A program made the translations under genes and the position numbers. From the NCBI RefSeq assembly GCF_014196525.1, contig NZ_JACIDX010000006.1, positions 124,001 through 188,000 of the forward strand: DNA of 64,000 nucleotides, read 5' to 3'. Below are positions 1-9,125 of this stretch, piece by piece (position 1 is the stretch's first letter; the number at the start of each line of letters is the position of its first letter). This stretch comes from Novosphingobium sediminicola. Lineage in GTDB: Bacteria > Pseudomonadota > Alphaproteobacteria > Sphingomonadales > Sphingomonadaceae. The notes below the pieces were generated by a model. That model did no database searches. It was not told where the DNA came from and saw nothing but the letters and a program-made list of their open reading frames with translations.

Positions 1-1317
1 CGCCCATTTGGTCGCATCGTCGCTGGTGGGCGCCATGTCGATGTTGAGGTCGGTAGCGGTCGTGGGCGAAATGCGGTCGGTCAGCGAACTGTAGCTGAAG
101 GCTGAGTCCGAGACGGTGAAGCGTTCCTCGATACAGCCATTCCATGTCGAGCTTTGCGAAGCACCACTGCTGCCGGTGCTGGTGGTGGCGGCGGCAAAGG
201 TCTTGAACGTGCTGGTATCCACATTGGCCAGCACATAGTCGAAATGGTCGAAGGCGGTCCCGCTGGTGGGCGAGGAGGCCGTGCCCAGGCCGCTGTATGT
301 ATAGGATTTCAGGCTGAGATAGGCATAATAGCGATACTGGTAATAGCTGTCGCCCGAACGGGTGCAGGTATAGAGCGAGCGCACCTTGGGCTGGGTCACG
401 ATGCTGGCGCTGTAGGTGTAGGAGCCGGTCGTGACATTGCCGGTGCTGTTGCTGGACGAGCCGTTGTTGGTCCATGCCGATGTCGCGGGCAGGGCGGCAA
501 AGCACGCGCTCTGGCTGGCATAGGCGGTGCTGGAATAAAGCGCGGGGGTCGAGTTGGGGGTTGAGTTATAGACCTCTTCGGAGGTTTTCAGCGTGCGCGA
601 ATTATACACTGCATAGGTGATCGCCTCGAACTGGGGCACGCGGGTCTGCAGCGCATAGGTGCTGGCCAGATAGGACGGGCTGAGATTGTAGAGCAGGCGC
701 CCGACATTGACCGAGCTGCTGTAGGGCACGAAGCCATAGCGCACGCGGGCATTGGTGCCGGCCGTTGCGTTGATGATGGTCGTGTTGAAATTCTTGAGCG
801 CGGTTTGCAGGCCGGTGATCTTGACCGTGCCGTTATACGAATCCGACATCGACCCGGTGGTGTCCAGTACGAAGACGATATCGGAATTGCCGATGCTCTG
901 CGTCGAGGCGCAGGTCAGGCTGAGATCATAGGTATAGCGGCCAAAGAGCGCCATGATCCGCAGCGGCACGGTAGTGGTGGCGGTGCCGTTGACGGTGACG
1001 CCATTGTCGGTGCTCGACAGGGTGAAGGCGGTGCTTTTGGTGCCTTGCTGGGCATCGGTATAGTTGACGTTGAAATAGGACTTGCCCTGGGCAATCGCGG
1101 TGGCGTCCAGCCCGTTCGTGGTCACCGCGCGCCGTGCGGCCAGAGCGCCCGCATCACATGCGCCCTGAAGCCGGTTTTGCGCGCGATAGACAAGGCTCAG
1201 ATCCACCGCCCCGCCGATAAGGGCCGTCAGCACGAACATGATCGAGGCGGCCAGCATCAGCACATTGCCGCGCCGGTCGTGGGCCAATCGGCGCAAGAAG
1301 GGCTGGGATCGCGGCAT
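1..1317 (-). CDS. TadG-like pilus assembly protein with von Willebrand A domain (C-terminus beyond the window)
   Basis: The start ATG is at 1317 and the frame stays open to base 1, so the C-terminus lies outside the window; 439 codons are visible. The N-terminus is short and basic and contains the DRRGNVLMLAA stretch typical of TadE/TadG pseudopilin-like proteins. One hydrophobic segment follows at about residues 18-36. Near residue 150 the sequence FVLDTTGSMSDS is a MIDAS-like metal site (DxTxS form) of a von Willebrand A domain. The rest is rich in Ser, Thr and Tyr, as in surface-exposed TadG proteins. Known family role: assembly of Flp/Tad adhesive pili at the envelope. No other tad gene is in the window, so this may be a stand-alone TadG-like protein. 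Good confidence in the family, less in the exact role. Confidence 0.8.
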   Translation of the reverse strand, partial: MPRSQPFLRRLAHDRRGNVLMLAASIMFVLTALIGGAVDLSLVYRAQNRLQGACDAGALAARRAVTTNGLDATAIAQGKSYFNVNYTDAQQGTKSTAFTLSSTDNGVTVNGTATTTVPLRIMALFGRYTYDLSLTCASTQSIGNSDIVFVLDTTGSMSDSYNGTVKITGLQTALKNFNTTIINATAGTNARVRYGFVPYSSSVNVGRLLYNLSPSYLASTYALQTRVPQFEAITYAVYNSRTLKTSEEVYNSTPNSTPALYSSTAYASQSACFAALPATSAWTNNGSSSNSTGNVTTGSYTYSASIVTQPKVRSLYTCTRSGDSYYQYRYYAYLSLKSYTYSGLGTASSPTSGTAFDHFDYVLANVDTSTFKTFAAATTSTGSSGASQSSTWNGCIEERFTVSDSAFSYSSLTDRISPTTATDLNIDMAPTSDDATKWA

Positions 1318-1597
1318 GATGATCGGGCCTTGTATCAGCGGACAAGATGCGCGCCCGATGGGGCGCCTAATGGTTTCCCCTAGTGGTTAACGCTTAAAGA
1401 TTCATAAATTCTCAGGACTTGGCCTTGCCCCGACAGTATTGCGAGCCTGTCTGTATCCCCGCAAATGCACCACTTTTGCAACTGCGGATGCAGGAATCGA
1501 GTTTGAGTGTGCCGGAAATAGGCGTAAATCGGCGCCACCCCGATTGGCCGCCACCTCCGCATATCGTCGGAGTCGGCTTCCTTACATGGAGATCATC

Positions 1598-1969
1598 ATG
1601 AAGAACCTTTTGGCTTGGGCTTTTGCCGTGTCGCTGCTGTCTGGCGCGCCTGTGCAGGCGGCCGCGCCGGGTCTCGATTTCCACCTCTTTGAAAATGCCT
1701 ATGTGCGCAATGGTGCGCCCGAAGCAGGTTATGACGCGGTGCGCCGCGCGGTGCCGGTGGGCGCGGATGCGCGCGGCGGCGTGGCGATGCTGCGTCAGGC
1801 GGGCGCGCATTGCGGCGCGGCGCGTGACGGCCAGGTCGATTGCTTTTACCGCCAACGCATTTCGGTCGACGATGTGGTGGACACTTACGCAACCTGGGAC
1901 ATGCAGCTCAACCTGAGCGGCGACAAGGTGGCCGCCGTTAACGTCGAGCGCAGCGTCGAACAGCGCTAA
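1598..1969 (+). CDS. Small secreted protein of unknown function
   Basis: I do not recognise this 123-residue protein. It begins MKNLLAWAFAVSLLSGAPVQA, a clear signal peptide with cleavage expected after AxA near residue 21. The mature part, about 100 residues, has two cysteines (in AHCGAA and VDCFYRQR) that could pair in the periplasm, and ends in a mixed beta-like region (MQLNLSGDKVAAVNVE). The start was chosen at 1598 because a GGAG motif lies 6 bases upstream; an in-frame ATG at 1586 would overlap that motif. It is read divergently from the TadG-like gene, and the 280-bp gap between them holds nothing I recognise. Confidence 0.6.
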   Translation: MKNLLAWAFAVSLLSGAPVQAAAPGLDFHLFENAYVRNGAPEAGYDAVRRAVPVGADARGGVAMLRQAGAHCGAARDGQVDCFYRQRISVDDVVDTYATWDMQLNLSGDKVAAVNVERSVEQR

Positions 1970-2041
1970 ACCTCTGCCGCGAAGCGGGTTTCAATCCTCT
2001 AGCACCCAACGCTGCCGTCAAAGCGCAACAAGGACAGTCAT

Positions 2042-2080
2042 GGGATTGCAAAGGGACGAGTCCCTTTGCCCGCCGGAGGC
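2042..2080. repeat. 39-bp REP-like dispersed hairpin, copy 1
   Basis: The core is a perfect inverted repeat GCAAAGGGAC / GTCCCTTTGC (2048-2057 and 2060-2069) with a 2-base loop, flanked on one side by CGCCGGAGGC. The reverse complement matches the element at 55312-55350 over 39 bases with one difference in the loop. It sits just downstream of the patatin gene's stop codon. It may serve as a terminator, but conservation of the flanks at two distant sites points to a mobile REP-type element. Confidence 0.7.
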
Positions 2081-2083
2081 CCC

Positions 2084-3280
2084 TTAACTCTTACCCCCGC
2101 CCGGACTGGTGAAATCATACACCGCCAGCCCGGAAGGGTCGGTCGGCAATTCCAGCACCTCGCGCTGGGCCAGCGTATGGGCGGCGTCCTCATAGCCGCT
2201 GCGCCAATGGTCCTCCATCGTCTGGCGGCTGAATTCATAGTCCTTGTAATCGCCTTCGTAATTGGGCGACTGATAGACCATCTGCACGATATTATAGCGC
2301 GCCGGATCGGTGGCCTCCATCAACAGCTTGCCCTCGGCGCTGGCCAGTTGCTCGGGCGTCATCGTTGCGGCCAGCTTGCGAAAGGCGTTGCGCAATTCCT
2401 GCCGCTCGCGAAACATGTCGGTGGCGGCGCGGGTGCGGCTGGAATACTGGATTTCCTTAATGCGCGAGGCGACGGCCGCCATGTCGCCGGGCATATGGCC
2501 GCGCGCGCTCCACAGATCGACCTGAAACACCAGCGTGTCGAGCCGCGAGTCGGAGGACAAAACCCAATCGAGCGGCGTGTTCGACACCAGCCCGCCGTCC
2601 CAGTAATATTCGCCATCGACTTCCACCGCCGGAAAACCGGGCGGCAGCGCGCCCGAGGCGATGATATGTTCGGGCCGGATCGTGCATTGGGCATTGTCGA
2701 AATATTTGAAATTACCGGTACGCACATTGACCGCGCCCACGCTGAACCGGGTTTGGCGTGCGTTGATGCGGTCGAAATCGACCAGACTTTCCAGCGTCGA
2801 ATGCAGATGGCTGGTGTCATACCAACTGGTCGCCTCGGCGGTCTTGTCGGGCTGGAAAAAGGGTGGGATCAGGCGGGGGCTGAAGAAGCCCGGCGCGCCC
2901 TGCATCAACACTTGCCCCGCCGCCATCTGGTTGATCGCGCCGCGCAGATGCGGGTTCACCGCCAGATGCGACAGGCCAAGCGTTGCCAGCCATGGCGCCC
3001 ATGCGGTTGAGCGGCCCGACACGCCTTCCCAAAAGCGGCGCAATTGGCCCACGCGCGCCTCGGGGGCATTGCCCGCGATGATCGCGCTGTTGATCGCGCC
3101 GATGGAAATGCCCGCGATCCAGCCCGGCTCGATGTCCCGTTCGGCCAATGCCTCGTAAACGCCCGCCTGATAGGCCCCCAAGGCGCCCCCGCCTTGCAGC
3201 AGCAGCGCCACGGTTTCAAAGGGCGTGCCATTGCCTCTGGCATGGGTGACGGGGGCTTTCCAGCGGCGCATTCGGGGCAT
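2084..3280 (-). CDS. Patatin-like phospholipase (DUF3734 subgroup)
   Basis: A 398-residue putative acyl hydrolase with the patatin Ser-Asp dyad. The oxyanion motif GGGALGAYQAG is near residue 30, the nucleophile elbow GISIGAIN (GxSxG) near residue 58, and the catalytic Asp in DGGLVSNTP near residue 215. The long C-terminal part with tyrosine-rich stretches (YQSPNYEGDYKDYEFSRQTM) matches the DUF3734 extension of this bacterial group. No signal peptide is seen, so it is probably cytoplasmic or membrane-associated. I chose the ATG at 3280 because an AGGAG motif lies about 10 bases upstream; an ATG at 3307 and a TTG at 3313 in the same frame are possible. It is convergent with the small secreted protein gene. 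Substrate unknown. Confidence 0.9.
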   Translation of the reverse strand: MPRMRRWKAPVTHARGNGTPFETVALLLQGGGALGAYQAGVYEALAERDIEPGWIAGISIGAINSAIIAGNAPEARVGQLRRFWEGVSGRSTAWAPWLATLGLSHLAVNPHLRGAINQMAAGQVLMQGAPGFFSPRLIPPFFQPDKTAEATSWYDTSHLHSTLESLVDFDRINARQTRFSVGAVNVRTGNFKYFDNAQCTIRPEHIIASGALPPGFPAVEVDGEYYWDGGLVSNTPLDWVLSSDSRLDTLVFQVDLWSARGHMPGDMAAVASRIKEIQYSSRTRAATDMFRERQELRNAFRKLAATMTPEQLASAEGKLLMEATDPARYNIVQMVYQSPNYEGDYKDYEFSRQTMEDHWRSGYEDAAHTLAQREVLELPTDPSGLAVYDFTSPGGGKS

Positions 3281-3335
3281 GGATGGACGGCTCCTTGATG
3301 ATCGCATATTCAAGGTAGCGGTTAATGGCCGCTAT

Positions 3336-4820
3336 TCAATCTACTCCGCGCAAGGTGAGGGTAGCCAGTGCGGCCAGCACCAGGGTGGCGGCGGCAAAAG
3401 CCATGGTCCACACCGGCGCGCCGGGGAAAAACGCGTTCATCACCGTATGCATCACCGTTGCCACCAGCAATTGCGGCACCACGACAAAGACATTGAACAG
3501 GCCCATCGACACGCCCAGCTTGGACTGCGGCAGGCTGGAGGCCAGCATCGCATAGGGCATCGCCAGAATAGAAGCCCATGCCAGACCGATGGCCACTTCG
3601 CTGACCTGCAACCACGCCGGATCGCGCAGGACCAGATAGGAGCCAAAGCCCGCCGCCCCGGCGATCAGGCTGACCGCATGGGTGCGCGCCTTGCCGATGC
3701 GCCGGGCGAGCCATGGCAGCACGATCAGCGCGGCGGGCGCGGCCACGCCATTATAGATCGAGAACAAGCGCCCGACATAATTAGCCGCCGCCTGATAGGC
3801 TGGGCTGGCCGGATCGGTGGCGCCGAAGTGATATTGGGCGACGATGGGCGTGGTATAGATCCACATGATGAACAGCGCCGACCAGCTGAAGAACTGCACC
3901 AGCGCGAGGCGTTTCATCAGCGGCGGCATACCGGCAAAATCGCCCACTACGCTGGAGAGCAAAGTGGTGCGCCCAGCGCGCGCCAGCATGATCGCGGCGA
4001 TCAGCGCGACGCCATAGGCCGCCATCAGCCCGGCCAGCAGATAAAGCTCCTTGGCCAGCGCCCAATGTGCGACGCAGGCTGCCAGTACGCCCCCGGCGCC
4101 GATCCACGGCAAAGCGCCCAGCGGCGAACGCGCCGCCAGCGCGAGGTCGGGGCCGGTTTCGGGGGACGCGGCCTCGCCGAACTCCTCCATCTGTGTGGGC
4201 GAATATTCCTGCGTGTTCAGCACCGTCCACAACACCGCCGCCAGCAGGATCGCGCCGCCCGCCCAGAAACTGTAGCGCACCGTGTCGGGGATCTGCCCCG
4301 TGGGCGCGACATTGGCCACGCCCAGCGCGTCGAGCAGCGAGGGAAACAGTGAGCCCACCACCGCCCCCGCGCCGATAAAGGCGGTCTGCACCGCATAGCC
4401 CGCCGTATGCTGGCTCTTGTCCAGCATATCGCCGACAAAGGCGCGGAACGGCTCCATCGCCACATTCAAACTGGCGTCGAGCAGCCAGAGCAGCATAGCC
4501 GCGCCCAGCAATATGCCTTGCAGCGGCATGACCAGCAGCGCCAGACAGGCCAGCACCGCGCCCGCCAGAAAATAGGGCCGCCGCCGCCCCAGCCGCCCCA
4601 GCCATGTGCGGTCCGACAGATGCCCGATCACCGGCTGCACCAGCAGGCCCGTCAAAGGCGCGGCGATCCACAGCGCGGGCAGATCGTCGATCGAGGAACC
4701 AAGCGACTGGAAAACGCGGCTCATATTGGCATTTTGCAGGGCAAAGCCGATCTGGATGCCGAAAAAGCCAAAGCTGACATTGCACAGCCCGGCCCAGCCA
4801 AGTTTGGGCTTGCCCGACAT
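3336..4820 (-). CDS. MFS sugar transporter, probably maltose/maltodextrin uptake across the inner membrane
   Basis: A 494-residue protein with about 12 hydrophobic segments. After the second segment comes the MFS loop signature DRTWLGRLGRRRPY, characteristic of the SLC45/GPH-like sugar:proton symporters found in Caulobacter and Xanthomonas maltose loci. The start ATG at 4820 has AAGGGGAAA just upstream; the longer frame to 4868 begins with a poor leader. It lies next to a LacI repressor gene and back to back with a TonB receptor and three glucan hydrolases, so import of maltose or short maltodextrins from the periplasm is the natural inference. A LacI-type operator (4891-4904) lies about 70 bases upstream of its start. 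Function from context, family from sequence. Confidence 0.87.
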   Translation of the reverse strand: MSGKPKLGWAGLCNVSFGFFGIQIGFALQNANMSRVFQSLGSSIDDLPALWIAAPLTGLLVQPVIGHLSDRTWLGRLGRRRPYFLAGAVLACLALLVMPLQGILLGAAMLLWLLDASLNVAMEPFRAFVGDMLDKSQHTAGYAVQTAFIGAGAVVGSLFPSLLDALGVANVAPTGQIPDTVRYSFWAGGAILLAAVLWTVLNTQEYSPTQMEEFGEAASPETGPDLALAARSPLGALPWIGAGGVLAACVAHWALAKELYLLAGLMAAYGVALIAAIMLARAGRTTLLSSVVGDFAGMPPLMKRLALVQFFSWSALFIMWIYTTPIVAQYHFGATDPASPAYQAAANYVGRLFSIYNGVAAPAALIVLPWLARRIGKARTHAVSLIAGAAGFGSYLVLRDPAWLQVSEVAIGLAWASILAMPYAMLASSLPQSKLGVSMGLFNVFVVVPQLLVATVMHTVMNAFFPGAPVWTMAFAAATLVLAALATLTLRGVD

Positions 4821-4890
4821 GATTTCCCCTTCCGCGTGACGGTATGTTTGTTGCGCCCGGCGTTGCATGGACCGGGGCGCGGGGCAATCA

Positions 4891-4904
4891 CGTATACGAA
4901 TACC
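4891..4904. promoter_or_regulatory. Candidate LacI-family operator upstream of the MFS sugar transporter
   Basis: The reverse complement reads GGTATTCGTATACG, a 14-base imperfect palindrome centred on CG, the usual form of LacI-family operators. It aligns with GGTATACGTATGCC at 6108-6121 in front of the TonB receptor (10 of 14 positions identical). It lies between the LacI stop codon and the transporter start, where a promoter is expected. Binding by the neighbouring LacI protein is inferred. Confidence 0.6.
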
Positions 4905-4920
4905 TTATGCGCGATTTGCC

Positions 4921-5002
4921 CGGCACCGGCCCTCTTCCCTGGCCCTGCCACCCATTGAGTGTTCCATAAGGATGGCAGGGCCGGAGGAGAGGGCCGGTGC
5001 CG
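4921..5002. terminator. Large two-step hairpin immediately after the LacI gene
   Basis: The outer arms at 4921-4935 and 4988-5002 are perfectly complementary over 15 bases (CGGCACCGGCCCTCT). Inner arms GGCCCTGCCA (4941-4950) and TGGCAGGGCC (4973-4982) add 10 pairs. It starts 1 base past the LacI stop codon. No U-run follows in either direction, so it is not a textbook intrinsic terminator. It could instead stabilise the 3' end of the LacI mRNA or insulate the transporter promoter. Confidence 0.5.
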
Positions 5003-5003
5003 T

Positions 5004-6038
5004 TTACCCCCCGCAACTCTTCCGCCGCACCAATCGGGTGGGCAGAACCGGCGAGGGCAGGGCGCGGTCCTCGATCTGGGCCAGCAGCGTTTCGATCAGC
5101 AACACGCCCGCCGCTTTCAGATCCTGCATCATCGTGGTCAGCGGGGGATTGGTCATGCCCGCCGCCGGAATATCGTCAAAGCCCATCAGCGCCACATCGG
5201 CCGGCACCGACAGGCCCGCTTCGGAGAGTGCGCGCATCGCACCGATGGCGATCAGGTCCGATCCGGCAAAGATCGCATCGAAATGCGCGCCCTGCGCAAT
5301 CAGCGTGCGCGCGGCCAGATAGCCCGATTCCTCGGTGGTCAGCGCGTCGATCTGCAAATCGGGATTCACCGCCAGACCGCCTTGCGCCAGCGCCGCCTGA
5401 AGCCCGCGATAACGGTCGGAAAATTCGGGGTAATGCTCGTCCGCCTGCCCCAGAAAGGCGATGTCGCGGCGGCCCTGCGCGATCAGATGTTCGCCCGCCA
5501 TTTGCCCTGCGCCGAAATTGTCGCTGCCCACGGTCGCGCCGATGTTGTCGGGCCGCACCGAACCCCAGCGGACAAAGCGCGTGCCCTGCGCCACAAGGCC
5601 CGTCAGGCGCTGTTCGTATTGCGTGTAATCGCCATAGCCCAGCAGGATCAGCCCGTCCGCGCGGTGGCTGTCCTGATAGCGGGTGTGCCAGTCATCCTCC
5701 ATTTTCTGAAACGAAATCAACAGGTCGAACCCGCGATTGGCGCATTGCCGGGTGATCGAGCCGAGCATGGCCAGAAAAAACGGATTGATGCGCGAATCAT
5801 CCTCGCTGGGTTCTTCAAAGAACAGCAGCGCAATCGTGTTGGCGCGTTGTGAGCGCAGCGAGGAGGCGTTTTTGTCGACCGTGTAATTCAGTTCGCGGGC
5901 AATCGCCTCGATCCTCGCGCGCGTTTCGGCGCTGACCGAACGCGACCCGCGCAGGGCGCGGCTGACCGTAGGCTGGGACACGCCTGCGCGATAGGCGATG
6001 TCGAAACTGGTGGGCCTGTTCGACCGTTTTTGCCCCAT
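5004..6038 (-). CDS. LacI-family transcriptional repressor of the maltodextrin locus
   Basis: 344 residues. The N-terminal helix-turn-helix (about residues 10-35: DIAYRAGVSQPTVSRALRG) is followed by the hinge region and a periplasmic-binding-protein-like effector domain ending in FDDIPAAGMTNPPLTTM, the usual LacI pattern. It lies between the MFS transporter gene and the divergent TonB receptor gene, and a CG-centred operator lies in each of the two promoter regions. Family knowledge suggests a repressor released by maltose or a related disaccharide; the effector cannot be read from the sequence. The ATG at 6038 gives the canonical short N-terminus (MGQKRSNRPTSFDIA). Confidence 0.93.
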   Translation of the reverse strand: MGQKRSNRPTSFDIAYRAGVSQPTVSRALRGSRSVSAETRARIEAIARELNYTVDKNASSLRSQRANTIALLFFEEPSEDDSRINPFFLAMLGSITRQCANRGFDLLISFQKMEDDWHTRYQDSHRADGLILLGYGDYTQYEQRLTGLVAQGTRFVRWGSVRPDNIGATVGSDNFGAGQMAGEHLIAQGRRDIAFLGQADEHYPEFSDRYRGLQAALAQGGLAVNPDLQIDALTTEESGYLAARTLIAQGAHFDAIFAGSDLIAIGAMRALSEAGLSVPADVALMGFDDIPAAGMTNPPLTTMMQDLKAAGVLLIETLLAQIEDRALPSPVLPTRLVRRKSCGG

Positions 6039-6107
6039 GATTGCGCGTGTCCCTTGGCTGGCTCTTGCGTGGCCTTAGCGCAACATTACCCGATTGCGCA
6101 TAATATG

Positions 6108-6121
6108 GGTATACGTATGCC
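6108..6121. promoter_or_regulatory. Candidate LacI-family operator upstream of the TonB receptor/amylase operon
   Basis: GGTATACGTATGCC is a CG-centred palindrome with one mismatched pair, matching the site at 4891-4904. It lies in the 229-bp divergent gap between the LacI gene and the TonB receptor gene, so it could control both directions. The adjacent GCATAATAT (6098-6106) may belong to the promoter. Confidence 0.6.
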
Positions 6122-6267
6122 ATCTTTTGTTCACGCCCATCGCCATTGTAAGCGGGCTTCACGTTGACCGGAACCAAGGGGCAGGGGTGCCCTATGCCGG
6201 GACGAAGCCGGCGCGCATGGACCGTGTGTCATCCATGCGCAGCCGGTGTGATCAGGAGAGGAATATC

Positions 6268-9054
6268 ATGAGCTTCCGCAGCTTCAAGGCGGGGCGCCTT
6301 GGTGCGTCCGCCGCATGCATTGCCGTGTCTGCTTTCATCTTTCCGGCGCTGGCCGTGGCTCAGGAAGCTGCGCCCGCGGCCAATGATCAGGCCATCGTGG
6401 TGACGGGCATCCGTGCCTCGCTCGATGCCTCGGCCTCGCTCAAGCGCCGTTCGCCGGTGATCGTGGAATCCATTTCGGCCGAAGATATCGGCAAATTGCC
6501 CGATGTTTCCATCGCGGATTCACTGGCCCGTCTGCCCGGCGTCACGGCCCAGCGTCTGGAAGGGCGCGACCAGCGCCTCTCGATCCGCGGCCTTGGCCCC
6601 GATTTCGGCACCACGCTGCTCAATGGCCGCGAACAGGTGACCGTGGGCGACAATCGCGGCGTGGAATATGACCAGTATCCGTCGGAATTCTTCAAGAATG
6701 TGGTGGTTTACAAGGCCGCCAATGCCGCGCTGATCTCGGCGGGCGTGTCGGGCACGGTGGATCTGCGTATGCTGCGCCCGCTGGCGCAGAAGGACCGCAT
6801 CGTCGCGGTGCAATTGCGCGGGCAGATGAACGGCATGAAGGCGCTGAACCCGGACAGCGACAACAAGGGCTTCCGCGCCTCGGCTGCCTATGTCGACAAA
6901 TTCGCCAATGACACCTTTGGCATCGCCATCGGCCTGTCGGCCACCCATGCCCCTTCGCAGAACGAGCGCTATAACGCATGGGGTTTCCCCAATGAGGCAG
7001 CGGCGGGCGGCGCGCTGTTCCTTGGCGGGGCCAAGCCCTATGTGCAATCGAACATGCTCAAGCGCTATGGCGGCGTGGTGACGCTGGAATGGGCGCCCAG
7101 CGACAATTTCCACTCCACGCTCGACCTGCTCTATTCCAAGTTCAAGGAAACCCAGCACCTGCGCGGCATCGAATTCCCGATTGCCCCGACATGGGGTTCG
7201 GCCGCGACCATCCAGCCGGGCTATACCACCACCAACGGTCTGGTCACCGACGCCACGCTGACCAATGTCCATGCGGTGCAGCGCAATGACCTGAACGAGC
7301 GCACTGCGGACAATTTTTCGGCCGGGTGGAACGGCGTGTGGACCGTGGCCGAGGACACCCACATCACGCTCGACGCCAGCTACAGCACGGCCAAGCGCAC
7401 CGACTTCCTGCTCGAAACCTATACCGGCACGGGATACAATACGACGGGTGCCTCCGACACGATCCACATCAGCGCCAATCCCAATGGCGCCTTTTCGATC
7501 GTTCCCACGCTGGACTATTCGAACACCGGCCTTTTCGGCATCACCGACCCGCGCGGATGGGGCTATAATGGCACGAGTGCCGTGGTTCAGGCGGGCTTCC
7601 TCAACAAGCCCAGCTTCAAGGACGATCTGCTGGCCCTGCGCGCCGGGGTTGACGGCAAATTTGGCGGCCACTCGATCTTTTCGGGCTGGGAAGTGGGCGT
7701 GAATTATTCGCGCCGCAAGAAGACCTCTAACTTCCTGTCCTATTTCCTCTGCCCCAAGGGCGCGGGCACCAATTGCACCGTGTCGAGCGGCACCACCACC
7801 TTTGCCCCCGTGCCCAGCGCGGCGGTGATCGGCACGGTGGCGCTGGACTATCTGGGCGTGCCCAAGATGCTCGCGCTTGATCCGATGTATCTGTATAATA
7901 ACAGCCTGAACGCGGCCTATGACAATCGGCCCGTCTCGCTGGTGCGCGACAATTCGGTGACGGAAAATGTCATCACCGGCTATGCGATGCTGAAGATCGA
8001 CGGCGATGTTGCGGGCAAAAAGCTGACCGGCAGCATTGGCGCGCAGGTGGTGCATACCAACCAAAGCTCGAACGGTTCGATCTCGAACTTCTCGAATGGT
8101 GCGGTCTCGCTCTATCCGGCCACGGGCGGGGCGAAATACACCAATGTCCTGCCCAGCCTGAACCTGTCGCTGGAAATGGACCCCTCGATGTTCGTGAAAT
8201 TCTCGGCCTCGCACACGATGGTGCGCGCGCGCCTTGACCAGATCCGCGTCAATCAGGAATTCAACATCGACCCCACCCGTCTGGGCTCGACCACGCCGGG
8301 CATGTCGGTGTTCAGCTCGACCGGGGGCAATCCGCAACTGCGCCCCTATCATTCCACCAACATCGACCTCTCGCTGGAGCGCTATTTCCGCAAGGGCGGC
8401 TATGTCTCGGTGGCGGGCTATTACAAGAAGCTGACCCAGTTCGTCGATCCGTCGAACAATTTCCTCTATGACTTCTCCTCCGCGCTCAGCAGCCTGACGC
8501 CCGCCCAGCGCGCGGCGGTGGGCACCACGCTGGGGACGGTGAACGCGCCGGCCAACACCGGGCATGGCGATGTGAAGGGTGTGGAAGGCACGCTCTCGCT
8601 GCCCTTCTCGCTGCTGACGCCCAAGCTCGACGGCTTCGGCTTCTATGGCAGCCTGTCCTATACCGACAGCACGATCTATCTGGCCAGCAATCCGGGGCAG
8701 GCGATCACGCTGCCGGGCCTGTCGGACTGGGTGCAGAACGCGGCGCTTTATTACGAAAAGCACGGGTTCCAGGCGCGGGTGAACTATCGCTTCCGCTCGA
8801 CCTTCCTGGCCGAAGTGGCGGGTCTTTCGGCCAATCCCACCTATCGTCAGGCCAAGGCCGAAGCGATTGTGGACGCCCAGATCGGCTATGAATTCCAGCC
8901 CGGTTCCAAGCTCTACGGCCTCTCGGTCATGCTTCAGGCCAAGAACCTGACCGACCGTCCCTTCATCACCTATCAGAACAACGATCCGCGCCAGTTGATC
9001 GACTATCAGCGCTATGGCCGCGACTATTACTTGAGCGTCAGCTACAAGTTCTGA
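6268..9054 (+). CDS. TonB-dependent outer-membrane receptor for maltodextrins
   Basis: 928 residues. A signal peptide (MSFRSFKAGRLG then a hydrophobic core, cleavage after AVAQ near residue 32) is followed by a TonB box-like QAIVVTGIRAS. The plug domain (DVSIADSLARLPGVTAQRL; SIRGLGPDFGTTLLNGREQ) is typical of the Xanthomonas/Caulobacter receptor subfamily. The beta barrel ends in YLSVSYKF with a terminal Phe, as outer-membrane barrels require. The start at 6268 has AGGAGAGGA in front; the longer open frame upstream covers the promoter and operator. It is the first gene of an operon with two GH13 enzymes and a GH97 enzyme, so uptake of maltodextrins is inferred, as with Caulobacter MalA. Confidence 0.9.
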   Translation: MSFRSFKAGRLGASAACIAVSAFIFPALAVAQEAAPAANDQAIVVTGIRASLDASASLKRRSPVIVESISAEDIGKLPDVSIADSLARLPGVTAQRLEGRDQRLSIRGLGPDFGTTLLNGREQVTVGDNRGVEYDQYPSEFFKNVVVYKAANAALISAGVSGTVDLRMLRPLAQKDRIVAVQLRGQMNGMKALNPDSDNKGFRASAAYVDKFANDTFGIAIGLSATHAPSQNERYNAWGFPNEAAAGGALFLGGAKPYVQSNMLKRYGGVVTLEWAPSDNFHSTLDLLYSKFKETQHLRGIEFPIAPTWGSAATIQPGYTTTNGLVTDATLTNVHAVQRNDLNERTADNFSAGWNGVWTVAEDTHITLDASYSTAKRTDFLLETYTGTGYNTTGASDTIHISANPNGAFSIVPTLDYSNTGLFGITDPRGWGYNGTSAVVQAGFLNKPSFKDDLLALRAGVDGKFGGHSIFSGWEVGVNYSRRKKTSNFLSYFLCPKGAGTNCTVSSGTTTFAPVPSAAVIGTVALDYLGVPKMLALDPMYLYNNSLNAAYDNRPVSLVRDNSVTENVITGYAMLKIDGDVAGKKLTGSIGAQVVHTNQSSNGSISNFSNGAVSLYPATGGAKYTNVLPSLNLSLEMDPSMFVKFSASHTMVRARLDQIRVNQEFNIDPTRLGSTTPGMSVFSSTGGNPQLRPYHSTNIDLSLERYFRKGGYVSVAGYYKKLTQFVDPSNNFLYDFSSALSSLTPAQRAAVGTTLGTVNAPANTGHGDVKGVEGTLSLPFSLLTPKLDGFGFYGSLSYTDSTIYLASNPGQAITLPGLSDWVQNAALYYEKHGFQARVNYRFRSTFLAEVAGLSANPTYRQAKAEAIVDAQIGYEFQPGSKLYGLSVMLQAKNLTDRPFITYQNNDPRQLIDYQRYGRDYYLSVSYKF

Positions 9055-9125
9055 TCGCTTGAGAAGAATGCGGGCGGGGTTTTGCAGCCCCGCCCGCGCA
9101 TAAGAGAGACCGGGGGAAGAGCAGG

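Noticed and set aside
1318..1597. Possible small RNA or tRNA in the gap between the first two genes
   Set aside because: No cloverleaf, no paired arms of tRNA type and no terminator were seen.
6520..8763. Minus-strand open frame opposite the TonB receptor
   Set aside because: Same shadow signature; the plus strand has signal peptide, plug motifs and terminal Phe.
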